Shown in pieces: positions 52,270 through 63,886 of a stretch of DNA of 64,000 nucleotides. Under the pieces are notes generated by a model, which worked only from the letters and a program-made list of their open reading frames with translations, was not told the DNA's origin and did not search any database. Position numbers and translations under genes: made by a program. Origin of the DNA: Osedax fenrisi. Its lineage: Eukaryota > Annelida > Polychaeta > Sabellida > Siboglinidae. How positions within the stretch are numbered: position 1 is the stretch's first letter; every line of letters starts with the position of its first letter. The DNA is taken from NCBI GenBank assembly GCA_964019155.1, contig OZ025242.1:64036948-64100947 (forward strand), given 5' to 3'.

Positions 52270-53345
52270 TATCTTCATCTGTCTTGTATCGTCATCGTGA
52301 AAGTCACTTTCGTAAATACTAAGATATTTTGTCAAGACGGTTCATCGATATATTGCCATAATGTAAATGGAGTAGTTGAATTAATGGGCATATCCTATGA
52401 ACCATAATAATATAGGTTATAATAGAGGTTATTCATAGACTCCTTAAATACAAGTTGAAAAACTGTATTGCTCTATAATGGTAATACTGTTGCATTTCTT
52501 CACCTGGTAGATTATCTATAATTGACTGAAAGATATAGCAAAATGTCTATTCTACTTGATTCATAAATATATAATGATCATACTTGAAATATATTTGGAG
52601 ACTTAAATGTTATATCAGTACTTTTGGGACGACAAGCAGGATACACAAAATATCAATGCTTTCTCTATTTATGGGATAGACGAGCCTATGCTATTCATTG
52701 TACATAACGTGATTTATCAGTTACAGAGCATTTATTAATTTATTTTAGCATGATTCATATAAGGCTATGTCACAATCGCTTATTAATACAGGCATGATAT
52801 ATATATCCATTAATGATATCCTATTACCTTCATTATACATTAAACTTAGATTAATGAAGAATTTTGTAAAAATATTGGATAAGGAGGAGCATGATTTTAC
52901 ATATTTACAAAAATATTTCCAAATATTATTGAAACTAAGTTAATGAGGTAATTTATAATGGACCAACACAAAGGGAGTTAATGAGCAATACTATTGTTGA
53001 TTATACATGGGAGATATTGAATTAAGACTAGAATTAGAGACAATTATTAAACATTTGTATTAAAATCATAGAATATGTAAATATTGCGGAAGACTATAGT
53101 TTAGCTTCTATATTTTATTGATATCTGATCTCGTATACGTCCATATATGATTTATAAACATTCATTTTCTCAGTGAACATCTAGACTATTTTTCTGATAA
53201 CTTTGTTTACTATAGTGAAGAACAAGGAGGGTGCTTTAATCAATATATTTTGACAATAGAAGATAGATAAAGGAAACGTAACTAGTAAAATCCTAAATGA
53301 TTATTGGTGGAGTCCAAAAGGGATATAAAATACTTCAAATAGAAG
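52270..53345 (+). pseudogene. Decayed copy of a repetitive animal gene family (GERFHQDI family)
   Basis: Segments in order, in shifting plus frames: IFCQDGSSIYCHNVNG and VELMGISYEP; RLFIDS near 52432; VLLYNGNT near 52465; GDLNVISVLLGRQAGYTKYQ then CFLYLWDRRA at 52595-52690; ILLPSLYIKLRLMKNFVKIL near 52815-52880; GPTQRELMSN near 52960; IHFLSEHLDYFSDNF then EEQGGCFNQ at 53158-53240. Order and spacing match a multi-copy animal protein family I remember as uncharacterised (LFIDSS...SLKAVLLHNGN; GDLKVL..LLGQQ.GYTK; LPPLHIKLGLMKNFVKA; GPQIREL; HFL.SHLDFFPEN...DE.GERFHQDI). Many stops and frameshifts. Its spread in genomes suggests a mobile-element origin. Confidence 0.7.
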
Positions 53346-53775
53346 AAAATGATTACAATAATCGTTTACTCAATGAATATTATAACATTAACTATGTACA
53401 TTATTAAAGTTGTATCATTATTTATTAAAATATACCAAATACTATTGAAATAAAGTCATTACATTTCAGTTATTTTCTTTATTTTTCCTATTTTTGTGAT
53501 TTTTTATAAATTTTCAAACTTAAATAAATATAAAACTTGATCTGATCTGAAAAAAACTACTTACATATTTGAAATCAGTGTGAAAAACTAATCTAGAATC
53601 AGTAACAGAACCCAGACTTCAGAGAATTTGTTTTCAAATGTCGACCAGTGTTATCTTTTATTTGTGTAAATATAATACACTCATATTTATACATAGAATA
53701 TATTATAAAACGTGTAGTCCATGTATTTATGAACATTATAAAATAATAAGTAAAACAAAATTAATACAAGAAGTA

Positions 53776-54653
53776 GGGGAAAGTAACCGAATACGGACAG
53801 TGCCCGAATACGGACACTCTCGGTATCTCAGAAACCATAAATCCTACAACAAAATGTTTAAGTATTGTTTATTTTTTAATTATTCAAAATATTGCTAATA
53901 TATCCAATAAACTGATTTTTTTATTACGTTTTTAAATTTATGAAAAATAAATTCTATTTAAAACATTCTCAAGAATATACAAATGTATCTATATAAATTA
54001 TAACACTATATTATTAAAAAATTAAACATTCTAAAAAATGATATATATAATTTTTATATTTTGTATCAAATATTCATTAAGTTATAAGCATATATCTAGA
54101 GGTCATATAAGTTCCTAATACGGACATTCTAGATGTCTTAATACGGACACCCTATGACCAATCAGCACGCAGCATATGAACTATTCTGATTTTCATAAAA
54201 ATCTGGTGCGTTATAATATTAATACCACCAATAAAGCTAAATCTAAAATTTGTATTATTTAGATACTTAAAGTGTATTATTAATTAAAAAATAATAAAAA
54301 TAAATAAATTATTAACTAATTAAATTAGAATAAATTGTTCATAAAATTAATTATAAATAATGTAATTGTAATTTGTATGATTGATTCATCAATAATATAT
54401 AGTTTATCTAGTGTATATAGGGTGTCCATATTATAACACAGGGTGTCCGTATTCGGACATGTGTACCGAATACGGACACCCCCGACGGGTCCCCCGTTAT
54501 CTATGGAATAAAAAGATTAAATACAATTTTAAAATCACAATAATATCTATAATCATATAATATTAATATATTGTAATTTTTTAATACAAATAATGAGTCA
54601 TAAAATGTTAAGACCATTTATTGTTAAAGTGTCCGTATTAGGTTACTTTCCCC
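53776..54653. mobile_element. TIR element, GGGGAAAGTAACC ends, AATACGGACA words
   Basis: Ends GGGGAAAGTAACCGAATACG and CGTATTAGGTTACTTTCCCC are inverted repeats of about 26 bp (one mismatch), flanked by TA. The word AATACGGACA or its complement occurs about ten times, clustered near both ends, near 54115-54150 and near 54420-54480. The interior is AT-rich with no coding. The GGGGA(A/G)AGT start and TA flank resemble the pogo-like element at 47.2 kb. Confidence 0.8.
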
Positions 54654-54764
54654 TACTTTTGATTTCATACAACTTATAATAAATATAAATATATGAATAA
54701 TTCTTTAATTTCATATGATCCATATGATATGGAACAATATATTGTTAGTATACACTGTTAGAAA

Positions 54765-55320
54765 TAAATGGTATAACATTGATTAAAAAATGGTATAACC
54801 CCGTGGCGCCCTGGTATACCATTTACGGTATAACTAATTAAAAAAGTTATACCATATTTTATAAAAAGTTATACCATATTTGATATAAAGTTATACCATA
54901 ATTTATACCATATATTATATAAAGTTATACCATATTTTATAAAAAGTTATACCATATTTGATATAAAGTTATACCATAATTTATACCATATATTATATAA
55001 AGTTATACCATATTTTATAAAAAGTTATACCATATTTGATATAAAGTTATACCATCATTTATTAAAATTTATACCATATATTATATAAAGTTATACCATA
55101 ATTTATAAAAAGTTATAGCATATTTGATATAAAGTTATACCATCATTTATTAAAATTTATACCATATATTATATAAAGTTATACCATAATTTATTAAAAG
55201 TTATACTATATTTTATTTAAAGTTATACCATAATTTATTAAAATGTATATTATATAAAGTTATATCATAATTTATTAAAAGTTATACTATATTTTATTTA
55301 AATGTATATCAGTGTTTATA
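54765..55320. repeat. Left subterminal TTATACCAT array
   Basis: Units of about 22-23 bp (GTTATACCATATTTTATAAAA and GTTATACCATATTTGATATAA) alternate, giving a 46-bp higher-order period in places. Near the terminus the words face both ways around GCGCC (54803). Confidence 0.9.
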
Positions 55321-55568
55321 ATAACTTACTATTCTATATTATTAATTTATATATGGAATCGACATTTATAATGATAATTTATTTTCTAAAAACCACATAT
55401 TTTGGTGTAACAATATTGTTTATTAACAGATACATTTTTAAATAAATAACGTGATACAAAATTACATAAACAACTAATGTTTGTAGGACATGTTACGTGA
55501 AACAAATAAAATTAACAATACCACTTAATAAAATACGAAATAAATTATTTTGAACGAAAACCAAACAA

Positions 55569-55642
55569 TTATCGACACACATAATAAGCATCCTCTTTTC
55601 TGATATATGCATATATCCATGTATCCATGGAGTCATTATTTC
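55569..55642 (-). CDS. Terminal exon of the gene inside the 3.1-kb element
   Basis: The acceptor TTTAATTGCAG is followed by two bases then NNDSMDTWIYAYIRKEDAYY-VCR and TAA at 55569-55571. The preceding exon ends with G, making a Gly codon across the junction, so phases agree. A second open frame through the same bases (EIMTPWIHGYMHISEK) would not match that phase. Confidence 0.5.
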
Positions 55643-56326
55643 CTGCAATTAAAATTCAAATATTTATATAAGTTATATATATATAGTATACTAGAGTATG
55701 AATAATAATATTGTATATTATATAATAGTATAAATATGTATCTTATAAGAAACTTTATACAGTTAATAGCATATATGATAATACTATAAAATATACTTTA
55801 TATACGTTAGAATTGTAATTAGAAAAATCCAATATATTATATTAATTACTGCAGTTATATATATAATAGAGTATACTATACTTTTGAATTAGCATACGAA
55901 AAATCATAAAATAACTATAATATTAAATCTATAGTTATTAAGTAATTATTAAGTAACCTTGTCTTTATTTTCATTGTAAATTCATTTTTCAATAATTCGC
56001 AAACTCCCATCGTAAAATATATGATTCTCGCATCTATTTTAGGAAATATTATATTATATATTTAATTATACACTTTATAATCTATATTAGATTAAGGAAA
56101 GAAGGATATTGATAATATTTGTACAACAGTTAACATTATTTATATATACCTATTAGTAATATTATTTAAATTTAATTACATTGTGAACTAAAAATAAAAT
56201 AAATAATTGACCATATATGGATATATAGTATACTATCCATGGACTAATAAAATATAATTGCATATTTATTTTATATAGATATTTAACTAATGTTATTAAT
56301 TAAATAACTAATGATAACTAAATTAC

Positions 56327-56498
56327 CTGTTTGATCAGTTTGCGTAGTAGCGATACCTAGTACATCAATATATTCGTCTATATATTTGTGTATATACGTT
56401 ATATGCTTTATCATCCCCATCAACTCACTATTCCTCTCCGGCAGTTTTTCTAATATGTTAAATGAAATTTGAAATTCTGCAAATAATTCTACAGTTTC
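56327..56498 (-). CDS. Internal exon of a gene inside the 3.1-kb element
   Basis: Acceptor TTAATATGCAG and donor ACAG/GTAATT bound 172 nt, entering at phase 0 and leaving at phase 1. It encodes ETVELFAEFQISFNILEKLP, then NSELMGMIKHITYIHKYIDE and YIDVLGIATTQTDQTG: a probably helical, unrecognised protein. A tiny upstream exon at 56677-56708 (CIILRFASHW, donor GTAGGT) would also fit in phase, though its acceptor is weak. Being between the two terminal arrays, the gene moves with the element if the element is real. Confidence 0.6.
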
Positions 56499-56870
56499 CT
56501 GCATATTAATGATTGGCATATATATATGCCAATAGTTATAGTTATCATAATTGTATAATATATATGTATGTAATAATGTGAATGTTCTAATACAGTTTAT
56601 TAATCAAAGCAAAGACCTGTTGAACATAATAATAATATAACATAATAATAATTATAATAATAATAATAGTACCTACCCAATGAGATGCAAACCGAAGAAT
56701 GATGCAATCTCACCGAGTGGAATTTATTCTATAGACAAATAACGAAATATACTTTACAGACGATAACAATATAAAATACCAGAAAAATAAACATTTACAT
56801 GGCTATGGCTATAGACATATATGCATTTAACACAGAGCGAGACACCGAAATCTAGTTTAAAGTTTTATGT

Positions 56871-56953
56871 AGATATATCGATTTCTGTTACGTAATGCTA
56901 AATGCATTTAAATGTATATTACATTAATCGATATACCTATCTACAACTTTGAC
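56871..56953. repeat. Short inverted repeat
   Basis: AAAGTTTTATGTAGATATAT and its inverted partner TATACCTATCTACAACTTT flank a loop of about 40 bp. Possibly a small MITE inside the larger element. Confidence 0.6.
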
Positions 56954-56958
56954 TTTAT

Positions 56959-56998
<40 letters not shown>

Positions 56999-57216
56999 TA
57001 TAATTATATTCTAACAATTTAATTATATATTATAAATAATATATAAATATATTATATAAACTTTTATATTATTATATATAATATGATATAATTTGTATAT
57101 ATATATATATATAATGTAGTATAAATACCTTATGTATATTGTAATGTGTTGAAAAATAGATGCTTCTCATGTTGAGTGTAGAGTGGAAATAGAATATGTT
57201 AATAAATAAAATGGAA

Positions 57217-57277
<61 letters not shown>

Positions 57278-57524
57278 CTCGAATAATTATAAGTATTTGT
57301 ATATGAAATATAGGAAATATGTATATGTATACATATTTCCCTATGGGGAATCTATATAGTTTCTGAAAACCAGTTTAATTGCAATTAGAAGAAATACATG
57401 CTATGTCTATAATAATTTAACACAACAATAAGTAAACTGTTATATTAAGGATATTATGAAGGATACTATTATGAATTATATTCTTATACATTTTATTTTC
57501 AATCAAATATAAACTTAATTTTAA

Positions 57525-57866
57525 AATGTTATGGTATAACTGGTATTTCCATATTGTATACCATATAATTCATAAAGTTATACCATTATATTTAATAGCT
57601 AATGGTATAACTACAAATTACAAATGTTATACCATATAATTCGTAATCTTATACCATTTAAATTAAGCTATATGGTATAACTAAAAAAAACAAATGTTAT
57701 ACTATATAATTTGTGATCTTATACCATTTCAATTAATCTATATGGTATAACTAAAAAAATCAAATGTTATACCATATAATATGTGATCTTATACCATTTA
57801 ACGTAATTGTATGGTATAACTCGTATTTCCATATGTTATACCATATATTTCATAATGTTATACCCT
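57525..57866. repeat. Right subterminal GGTATAAC/TTATACCAT array
   Basis: Words alternate in orientation, with a repeat of about 65-70 bp (CTATAT-GGTATAACTA-AAAA...CAAATGTTATACCATATAAT-TTGTGATCTTATACCATTT). It resembles, inverted, the terminal part of the left array. Confidence 0.88.
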
Positions 57867-58720
57867 TATTTTTAACAGTGTAAAGTATACATAGTATAAT
57901 ATAAAGTATACTTTAGAATGCATATAATATTGATAAAATAAAAATAGTATCTATTTCCATATTCAGCAATAATATTTTAAATTCTTTTGTAACCTTGTGA
58001 TTTTTTTGTTCTACTATTTGTTTCAACCTAAAATTATATTTTAATATTGTTAATAAGTATAATATTTTAAATACATTTCATCTTTTACATTAATTTATTC
58101 TTTGTATTCATATTTTATACTATAATTACGCTTCGATTTATCTACATAAAAAAAAACTAATATGTATTATATTAAATGAGTAACATAATAACATATCTCT
58201 ACATATTCTCGTTCAATTATTAACTTGAAAATTATCTAAATGTTTGTGTATATATCTATAGATAATTAATTTTTAAATATTATCCAATATATATATATAT
58301 ATATATTATTCTTTATACTAAATTATCATTTATTTAATGTTCTTAACCTTTCTTGCCTGTTTTTAGTTTTTTTTTAAAGTTTTATACATGATGATTTATG
58401 ATAATTTTATCAAGTCCTTTATAAGTACACGTATCTTATTTATAATTAAGTGTAAACAGGAATTCAACTTAGTTATACATTTATACATATTAGTTTGTTA
58501 TTTTTTTTTAGGAATTTATTATTCCAATTATACGGTACTTTTTAGTACTTGTCATAATGATAAGGGTAATTGTCTCGATAAACTATACTTCTATAATTAC
58601 CTGGTTGTAAAATAAATCTAATAATAATAATAATATATATATATATATAATATATATATATATTATATATATATACATAGGACCTATGTCATAAACCTAT
58701 AGGTACCTACCTATACTCAT

Positions 58721-58787
<67 letters not shown>

Positions 58788-58870
58788 CATATTTGTAGCA
58801 TATATATAGGAAATTCAATATGCAACTATAGTTGCTATATATTATCAATATAGTGATAGTGATATTTATA

Positions 58871-59875
58871 CGGGAAATTCTCCGATTACCGACCGCTAAA
58901 TGATTATTTGTAATAACTTATTCAATATTAAATATATTTATTTGAAATTTTGTAAATAGGGTAATATTATAGCAATGAATAATGCGGCTATTTTAAATTT
59001 TTGATATACTTATATTTACAAGAATAAACAGGGGAGTCGGTAATCGGATACCTGTTCCTAATACCGACCCCCTTCCCCTATTACAGACCCTCTAAAATAA
59101 GCATGGAATAAATAATTGTAGTATTATAATATCTAATCATCATAGTAGATATTCATAAATATAATTAATTATAACATGCACGCAATTATTTTTTATTGAA
59201 TTTATGTTTTAGTAGTAATATTAAATTTAAATTTAAACTTTATAGTAATTATATTAAAATATATAACACTATAGTGTATATTGTTGTTTACATTTAGTTA
59301 TTAATCAGCATGTATATAATCGAATGTAATCATGAATCCTTAATCTATATCAATAATACACAAACAACTTATGACATATTTTAAAGTAAAATACTGATCT
59401 ATTTTGATTGTATATTATAAATCACACAGGGGTCGGTATTAGGGTAATTTAGGGGGTCGGTATTAGGAAAATCATATGGGTTGCTATAATTAAGATATTT
59501 TGGTTAATAGTTATTCAAATTGAATTATTTTTATAATAGTTATTAACATTTTATTGATCTACAATATTATGCGCAGTATTAAGTTTTCTTTTAATTAATA
59601 AAGTATTTACAATTATTTAAAAAAAGTTATTATTCAAATATTTAAAAAATATAAACAGAATATTACATTTTATCAAATAACAATTGTAGGATTGAATATT
59701 TTGTAAAATAATATACTTATTCATATTTATCATTAAATTGCTAACAGTTCATGTATATATAATTTGTTGATCTCTCTTATATATAAAATATCTATATAAA
59801 AAAGAGTAACTATAGTTACTGAGATACGAGAGGGGGTCGGTATTAGTAGGTTGTCGGTAATCGGAGACTATCCCA
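58871..59875. mobile_element. TIR element with GGTCGGTATTAGG words
   Basis: Ends CGGGAAATTCTCCGATTACC and GGTAATCGGAGACTATCCCA are inverted repeats of about 24 bp (three mismatches), flanked by TA. The word GGTCGGTATTAGG, its complement CCTAATACCGACC, or the close form GTCGGTAATCGG occurs about eight times (59035-59090, 59430-59470, 59833-59862). There is no coding. It is 1005 bp and similar in design to 53776-54653, whose word differs (AATACGGACA). Confidence 0.75.
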
Positions 59876-60542
59876 TATAAGTTATATGAAATTCATATAA
59901 ATAAATAGATATTGCTAGAAAAATAAATAGATATATAAAAAATATTAATATCTAAGCATATGTATATGCAGCCCTTCGTGTGTTAACAAAACTAATTAAA
60001 TGTTATATATAATATATTATAAATAAAATAAATGGCAATTGGAATATTTCTATTAACTGTATAATGTGTAAATTATATATAAAACGATAATAAAATAAAT
60101 AAAAAATACTCTACCCTTTTTGTTTTGATTATAATTTATGGGGGTCAAACAGTATACTGTATATATATATAGTGCACTATTAAAATAAGTGAAGATATTA
60201 CATTGATGATATTGTATTTATTATTACAGGACAGCATATTTATGCGGCCCTTAATATGTTCCCTTAAGGTGCATAATAAAGGAATGTTGTGCAATGATTG
60301 ATCTAATAGAGGCAACTACCTTATTGAATTCCCTTTCTATAGGTAGGGATATATTTATGATATTTAAATTAAATAATAATGTAATATATATATATATGCG
60401 TGTGTGTATGTGTGTGTGCGATGTTATATATTTATAAATTTAGCGAGTATATTATATATAACGATATATAACGATATATAACGTAAATTATATATAATAA
60501 TTATACCGAACGCTGTATATATAAATATAATATATAGTATAA

Positions 60543-60579
<37 letters not shown>

Positions 60580-60700
60580 TATGTGTGTTCGAGCATTCAT
60601 TATAATATACTCGTTACATTTATAAATATATAACATATTACAATATACATGTATAAACATACTTTACATGACCTATTTTAAAGATAGAAATAGTTCCAAT
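59876..60700. other. AT-rich spacer with a small exon-like patch
   Basis: (GT)n and (AT)n runs lie at 60400-60420 and 60545-60576. A patch at 60230-60265 reads DSIFMRPLICSLK between an acceptor (TTATTACAG) and donor-like AAG/GTGCAT; too short to call. Confidence 0.4.
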
Positions 60701-60940
60701 TTACAAATTACTATGATAACGGTAATCGTGGAAATCTACGAAGGACCAAAGATTATACGAATGATGATAATCGCAGTGTCTTTGGAAGAACGTTATCGTC
60801 GATATCACTACGCAGCCGATAAGTAGTTCGTCTCGGAATCTGATTCGCCAATTAGAGCGGCCAATCAGAACGTTACAACTGTTCATCATCTTCGAGGATA
60901 GCGTCGAGAGTTGCTTCATCACTTGCTTCCAGTTTTTTGT
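60701..60940 (-). CDS. Exon-like island, unidentified
   Basis: A GC-richer block (about 43%). After CTGTATCAG the longest minus frame runs 79 codons: TKNWKQVMKQLSTLSSKMMN, then WRIRFRDELLIGCVVISTIT (a possible membrane segment) to TAA at 60701-60703. An alternative frame gives KKLEASDEATLDAILEDDEQ-L and TAA at 60873, and the plus strand is also open (NRGNLRRTKDYTNDDN), so the true frame is unsettled. Family unknown. Confidence 0.3.
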   Translation of the reverse strand, partial: TKNWKQVMKQLSTLSSKMMNSCNVLIGRSNWRIRFRDELLIGCVVISTITFFQRHCDYHHSYNLWSFVDFHDYRYHSNL

Positions 60941-61193
60941 CTGATACAGTTCATTATTGCTTTCAAGAATTGTTTACACAATTAAGGTTTATTGATGACA
61001 CATCAACACTTCTGTATATTACTAGTTATATCGCGCAACGTTACTTAGTAATGTTTGTGTTCTGTTCCACTTTATATGTAGGATAGCTAAACATATCGTA
61101 CGGCATATTCAATATGATATTATATGTTTGTTATGATAATTGTTAACTAATACGCTATAAAAGTAGAATATTATATTATAGCTTATATATAAA

Positions 61194-61236
<43 letters not shown>

Positions 61237-61774
61237 CACAACATATATACTCAGTATATAATATACTGTGTACGTAAACAATTTTTAATTTTATAAATAA
61301 ATTGTACTATTCTCTATTTATTATGATATCTATTTTATCATAACAACTATTATTTTAAAGAATTAAAATCAATAATATGTTGTTATTTTTGTTAGAATAT
61401 TTTGACCTATTTGTTATACGTTCTATATAGAGTACTCCTTTATATACATGTTATATATTCATTGTATTGCTATTAACTAATTATATAATTACTACATAGT
61501 TATTTATACTAATTTTATATATTCTATAATATTATTAATATAATAAGTAATTGTAAATATTATATTAAATATATTATATATATAATATTAGATATATATA
61601 TACATTATGTATACATACGATATCATTTATCTATAAGTATAGTTCCATATATTATAATATATTATTATACTATAGTATAAATATTAATAAATATTATATA
61701 TTTAAGAAATTATGTTATTTCAACTAATATTTTTTGATATGATGTCATAAATATATTTATTACTAATATTATAT

Positions 61775-61824
<50 letters not shown>

Positions 61825-62049
61825 AGTATACTTAATAGTACATCAATATTTCTCAATAAAAATAATAGTATATACATGATATATATTTATATATATAATT
61901 TTACTTTTTATAACTCAATATATTTTTGCAAAATTTATAATTTCCATCTTTGCTATCTCCTAAAAAATAATATCTACAACATTACACATACACGTGTATA
62001 CATATATGTGTATATTGTTTATAATATTGTAGATATTATTTTATAGATA

Positions 62050-62092
<43 letters not shown>

Positions 62093-62207
62093 TATAGTAT
62101 ATAGAGTGGGCCCGTGATATAGTAACGTCAACATATATTAGAAGATATACACTATAGTGTGACTATATATAGTGTAACAATATATATATCGAATTAGACC
62201 GAGAGAT

Positions 62208-62333
62208 TCATGAATCTCCTAACACATTCGCACTTTGAGAATCTGCTATAGCATGTACACACGTTTCATGTCCTTCGTAGACGTTCTGTAAACTAGGTGG
62301 CGTTGTATAGATGAGTGACGGATTCTGCACGGT
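62208..62333 (-). CDS. Exon-like island, unidentified
   Basis: The frame reads TVQNPSLIYTTPPSLQNVYE then GHETCVHAIADSQSANV and TGA. CCTAG and TTTACAG provide possible acceptors inside. It is a GC-rich patch in AT-rich sequence, on the same strand as the islands at 62884-63730. Confidence 0.3.
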   Translation of the reverse strand, partial: TVQNPSLIYTTPPSLQNVYEGHETCVHAIADSQSANVLGDS

Positions 62334-62459
62334 TTAGAGGTCACGGGTAATGTCACCCAAGGTTACTCAAGGGGAATATATACGAGTAATTATATAAGTA
62401 TAATATCATAGATATTGGATATATAAATATATAATAAATATTATTATATTTAATAATGT

Positions 62460-62548
<89 letters not shown>

Positions 62549-62705
62549 ATATATATTACATTATATGTAATACATATACATTTGTTATTGGTATATATTT
62601 TATTTTATAATATAAAATAATATAATATAAATGGTATTCCAGTTTTAGTCATACTTGTTATTCGTTTACTATTAAAATGACATATTCCTTATAGTATATA
62701 CGAGC

Positions 62706-62823
62706 TATAGCTTGTAATTTAATAATTTGATTATATATATATAACCATATATGGAATTTAACATATATGTTAAATTCCCTATAGGGATATATATATAATC
62801 AAATTATTAAATTACAAGCTATA
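62706..62823. repeat. Nested perfect palindrome
   Basis: ATAGCTTGTAATTTAATAAT followed by TTGATTATATATA is perfectly inverted at 62790-62823. Inside it a second palindrome, GGAATTTAACATATATGTTA then AATTCC, occupies 62753-62778. The whole could extrude as a branched cruciform. Confidence 0.9.
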
Positions 62824-62883
62824 TATATATATATATATATATATTCGTTTGATCCGTTATCGATGCTATCTTCCTCATCCTCA

Positions 62884-63040
62884 CTAATAAGTTGGCGACT
62901 GGGTTGTTCTCTGCGGGGACTGTCTACTATCAGCAGGTGTATGTTCCTCTACTACGAAGTAGGGGCCTACTATATGGGGGCTCCCTATATGGGGCCTATG
63001 AACTGTATAGCTAAACCCAACCACATTTAAAACACGACTG
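62884..63040 (-). CDS. Exon-like island, unidentified
   Basis: Minus-strand frame SRVLNVVGFSYTVHRPHI then VVEEHTPADSRQSPQRTTQS-PTY and TAG at 62884-62886. A second frame from about 62950 reads DSPRREQPSRQLISEDEEDS-IDNGSNEY. Ser/Pro/acidic-rich, as in a disordered protein tail. The correct frame and splice sites are not fixed. Confidence 0.3.
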
Positions 63041-63200
63041 ATATATATATATATGTTATATTTTATTAATAATATATTATTTGTATAATAATATATTTAT
63101 ATATATATTACAGAAATATGTTATATATTATAAGAATATTATAGGATATCTTCACATGTATAATGCATAACATAAATGTTTGCAATAAGTGTGTATTGGG

Positions 63201-63337
63201 TTATTTGTTGCGCCTGAAGGTCACTGTATAACTATTACTTGTTACCATGGATACTGGGTTTCGTTCGTTATGAGTGACAGGTATGGGATTCATCCAGATT
63301 AAGTTTGATATATCCAGGGGAAACCATGGTCTGTGGT
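63201..63337 (-). CDS. Probable exon, unidentified
   Basis: After acceptor ATATTCTTAG the frame reads DHRPWFPLDISNLIWMNPIP then VTHNERNPVSMVTSNSYTVT and TAA at 63201-63203. A good donor (ATG/GTAACA) lies within, so the real exon may end near 63248. Composition is strongly protein-like; no family recognised. Confidence 0.4.
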
Positions 63338-63364
63338 CTAAGAATATATTCATACATACACACA

Positions 63365-63414
<50 letters not shown>

Positions 63415-63504
63415 GTGTGTGTATGTATATACAGTAAAGTATTATTATATTTATTTGGAGGTTTATGTATGTATATATATATATATATATATATATTCAT
63501 TATT

Positions 63505-63730
63505 CTATATATAGCCAGCTATTCCGAAGCGAATCAGTATGCCTACTAATAGTGTTCCGAGCATCAGTTTTCTTGACCTCACTTCGTATATTGAATCTTC
63601 GTCATTTTGTGTGTTCTGCAACTCCTCGGATAAAGTTCCTATCTTTCTGTGTGAACAGATTATGCAGACACATGTCTTCGTCGTATACTGGCGGAGTTAT
63701 CATTTCCTGACTCCGAAACATCAGCTGAAC
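63505..63730 (-). CDS. Coding-like island near the right edge, frame ambiguous
   Basis: The minus strand holds two overlapping good frames: MFRSQEMITPPVYDEDMCLH to 63601, and IGTLSEELQNTQNDEDSIYE then VRSRKLMLGTLLVGILIRFG to TAG at 63505-63507, the latter after an acceptor CACACAG at 63647 and ending in a possible membrane segment. The plus strand is also open (FCVFCNSSDKVPIFLCEQIM). With 62.2-63.3 kb this may be one multi-exon minus-strand gene. Confidence 0.3.
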
Positions 63731-63812
63731 TAACTATCGTGTGGTTGTGGAGAGGTAAGGGAATATATCTATCTAGGATGTATCCATAAAAGTATATCAA
63801 TATATATGTATA

Positions 63813-63886
<74 letters not shown>

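Larger units (their letters stand above)
54753..57880. mobile_element. 3.1-kb TIR element with GGTATAAC arrays and coding exons
   Basis: The left end CACTGTTAGAAATAAATGGT and right end CCTTATTTTTAACAGTG form an inverted repeat of about 28 bp ending in GTATAACATT, flanked by TA. Subterminal arrays of TTATACCAT/ATGGTATAA occupy about 54765-55320 (about 20 copies) and 57525-57866 (at least 10, both orientations). Between them lie minus-strand exons at 56327-56498 and 55569-55642 whose phases fit. CACTG ends plus subterminal repeats recall CACTA/EnSpm elements, but the encoded protein is not recognisably a transposase. Confidence 0.75.

Noticed and set aside
52607..52738. 44-codon ATG-to-stop frame (MLYQYFWDD)
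   Set aside because: A neighbouring frame gives GDLNVISVLLGRQAGYTK, matching the known family order; this one is a shadow.
63201..63714. Long Tyr-Ile frames on both strands
   Set aside because: They come from (AT)n runs; only the GC-richer ends of these frames are retained as candidate exons.
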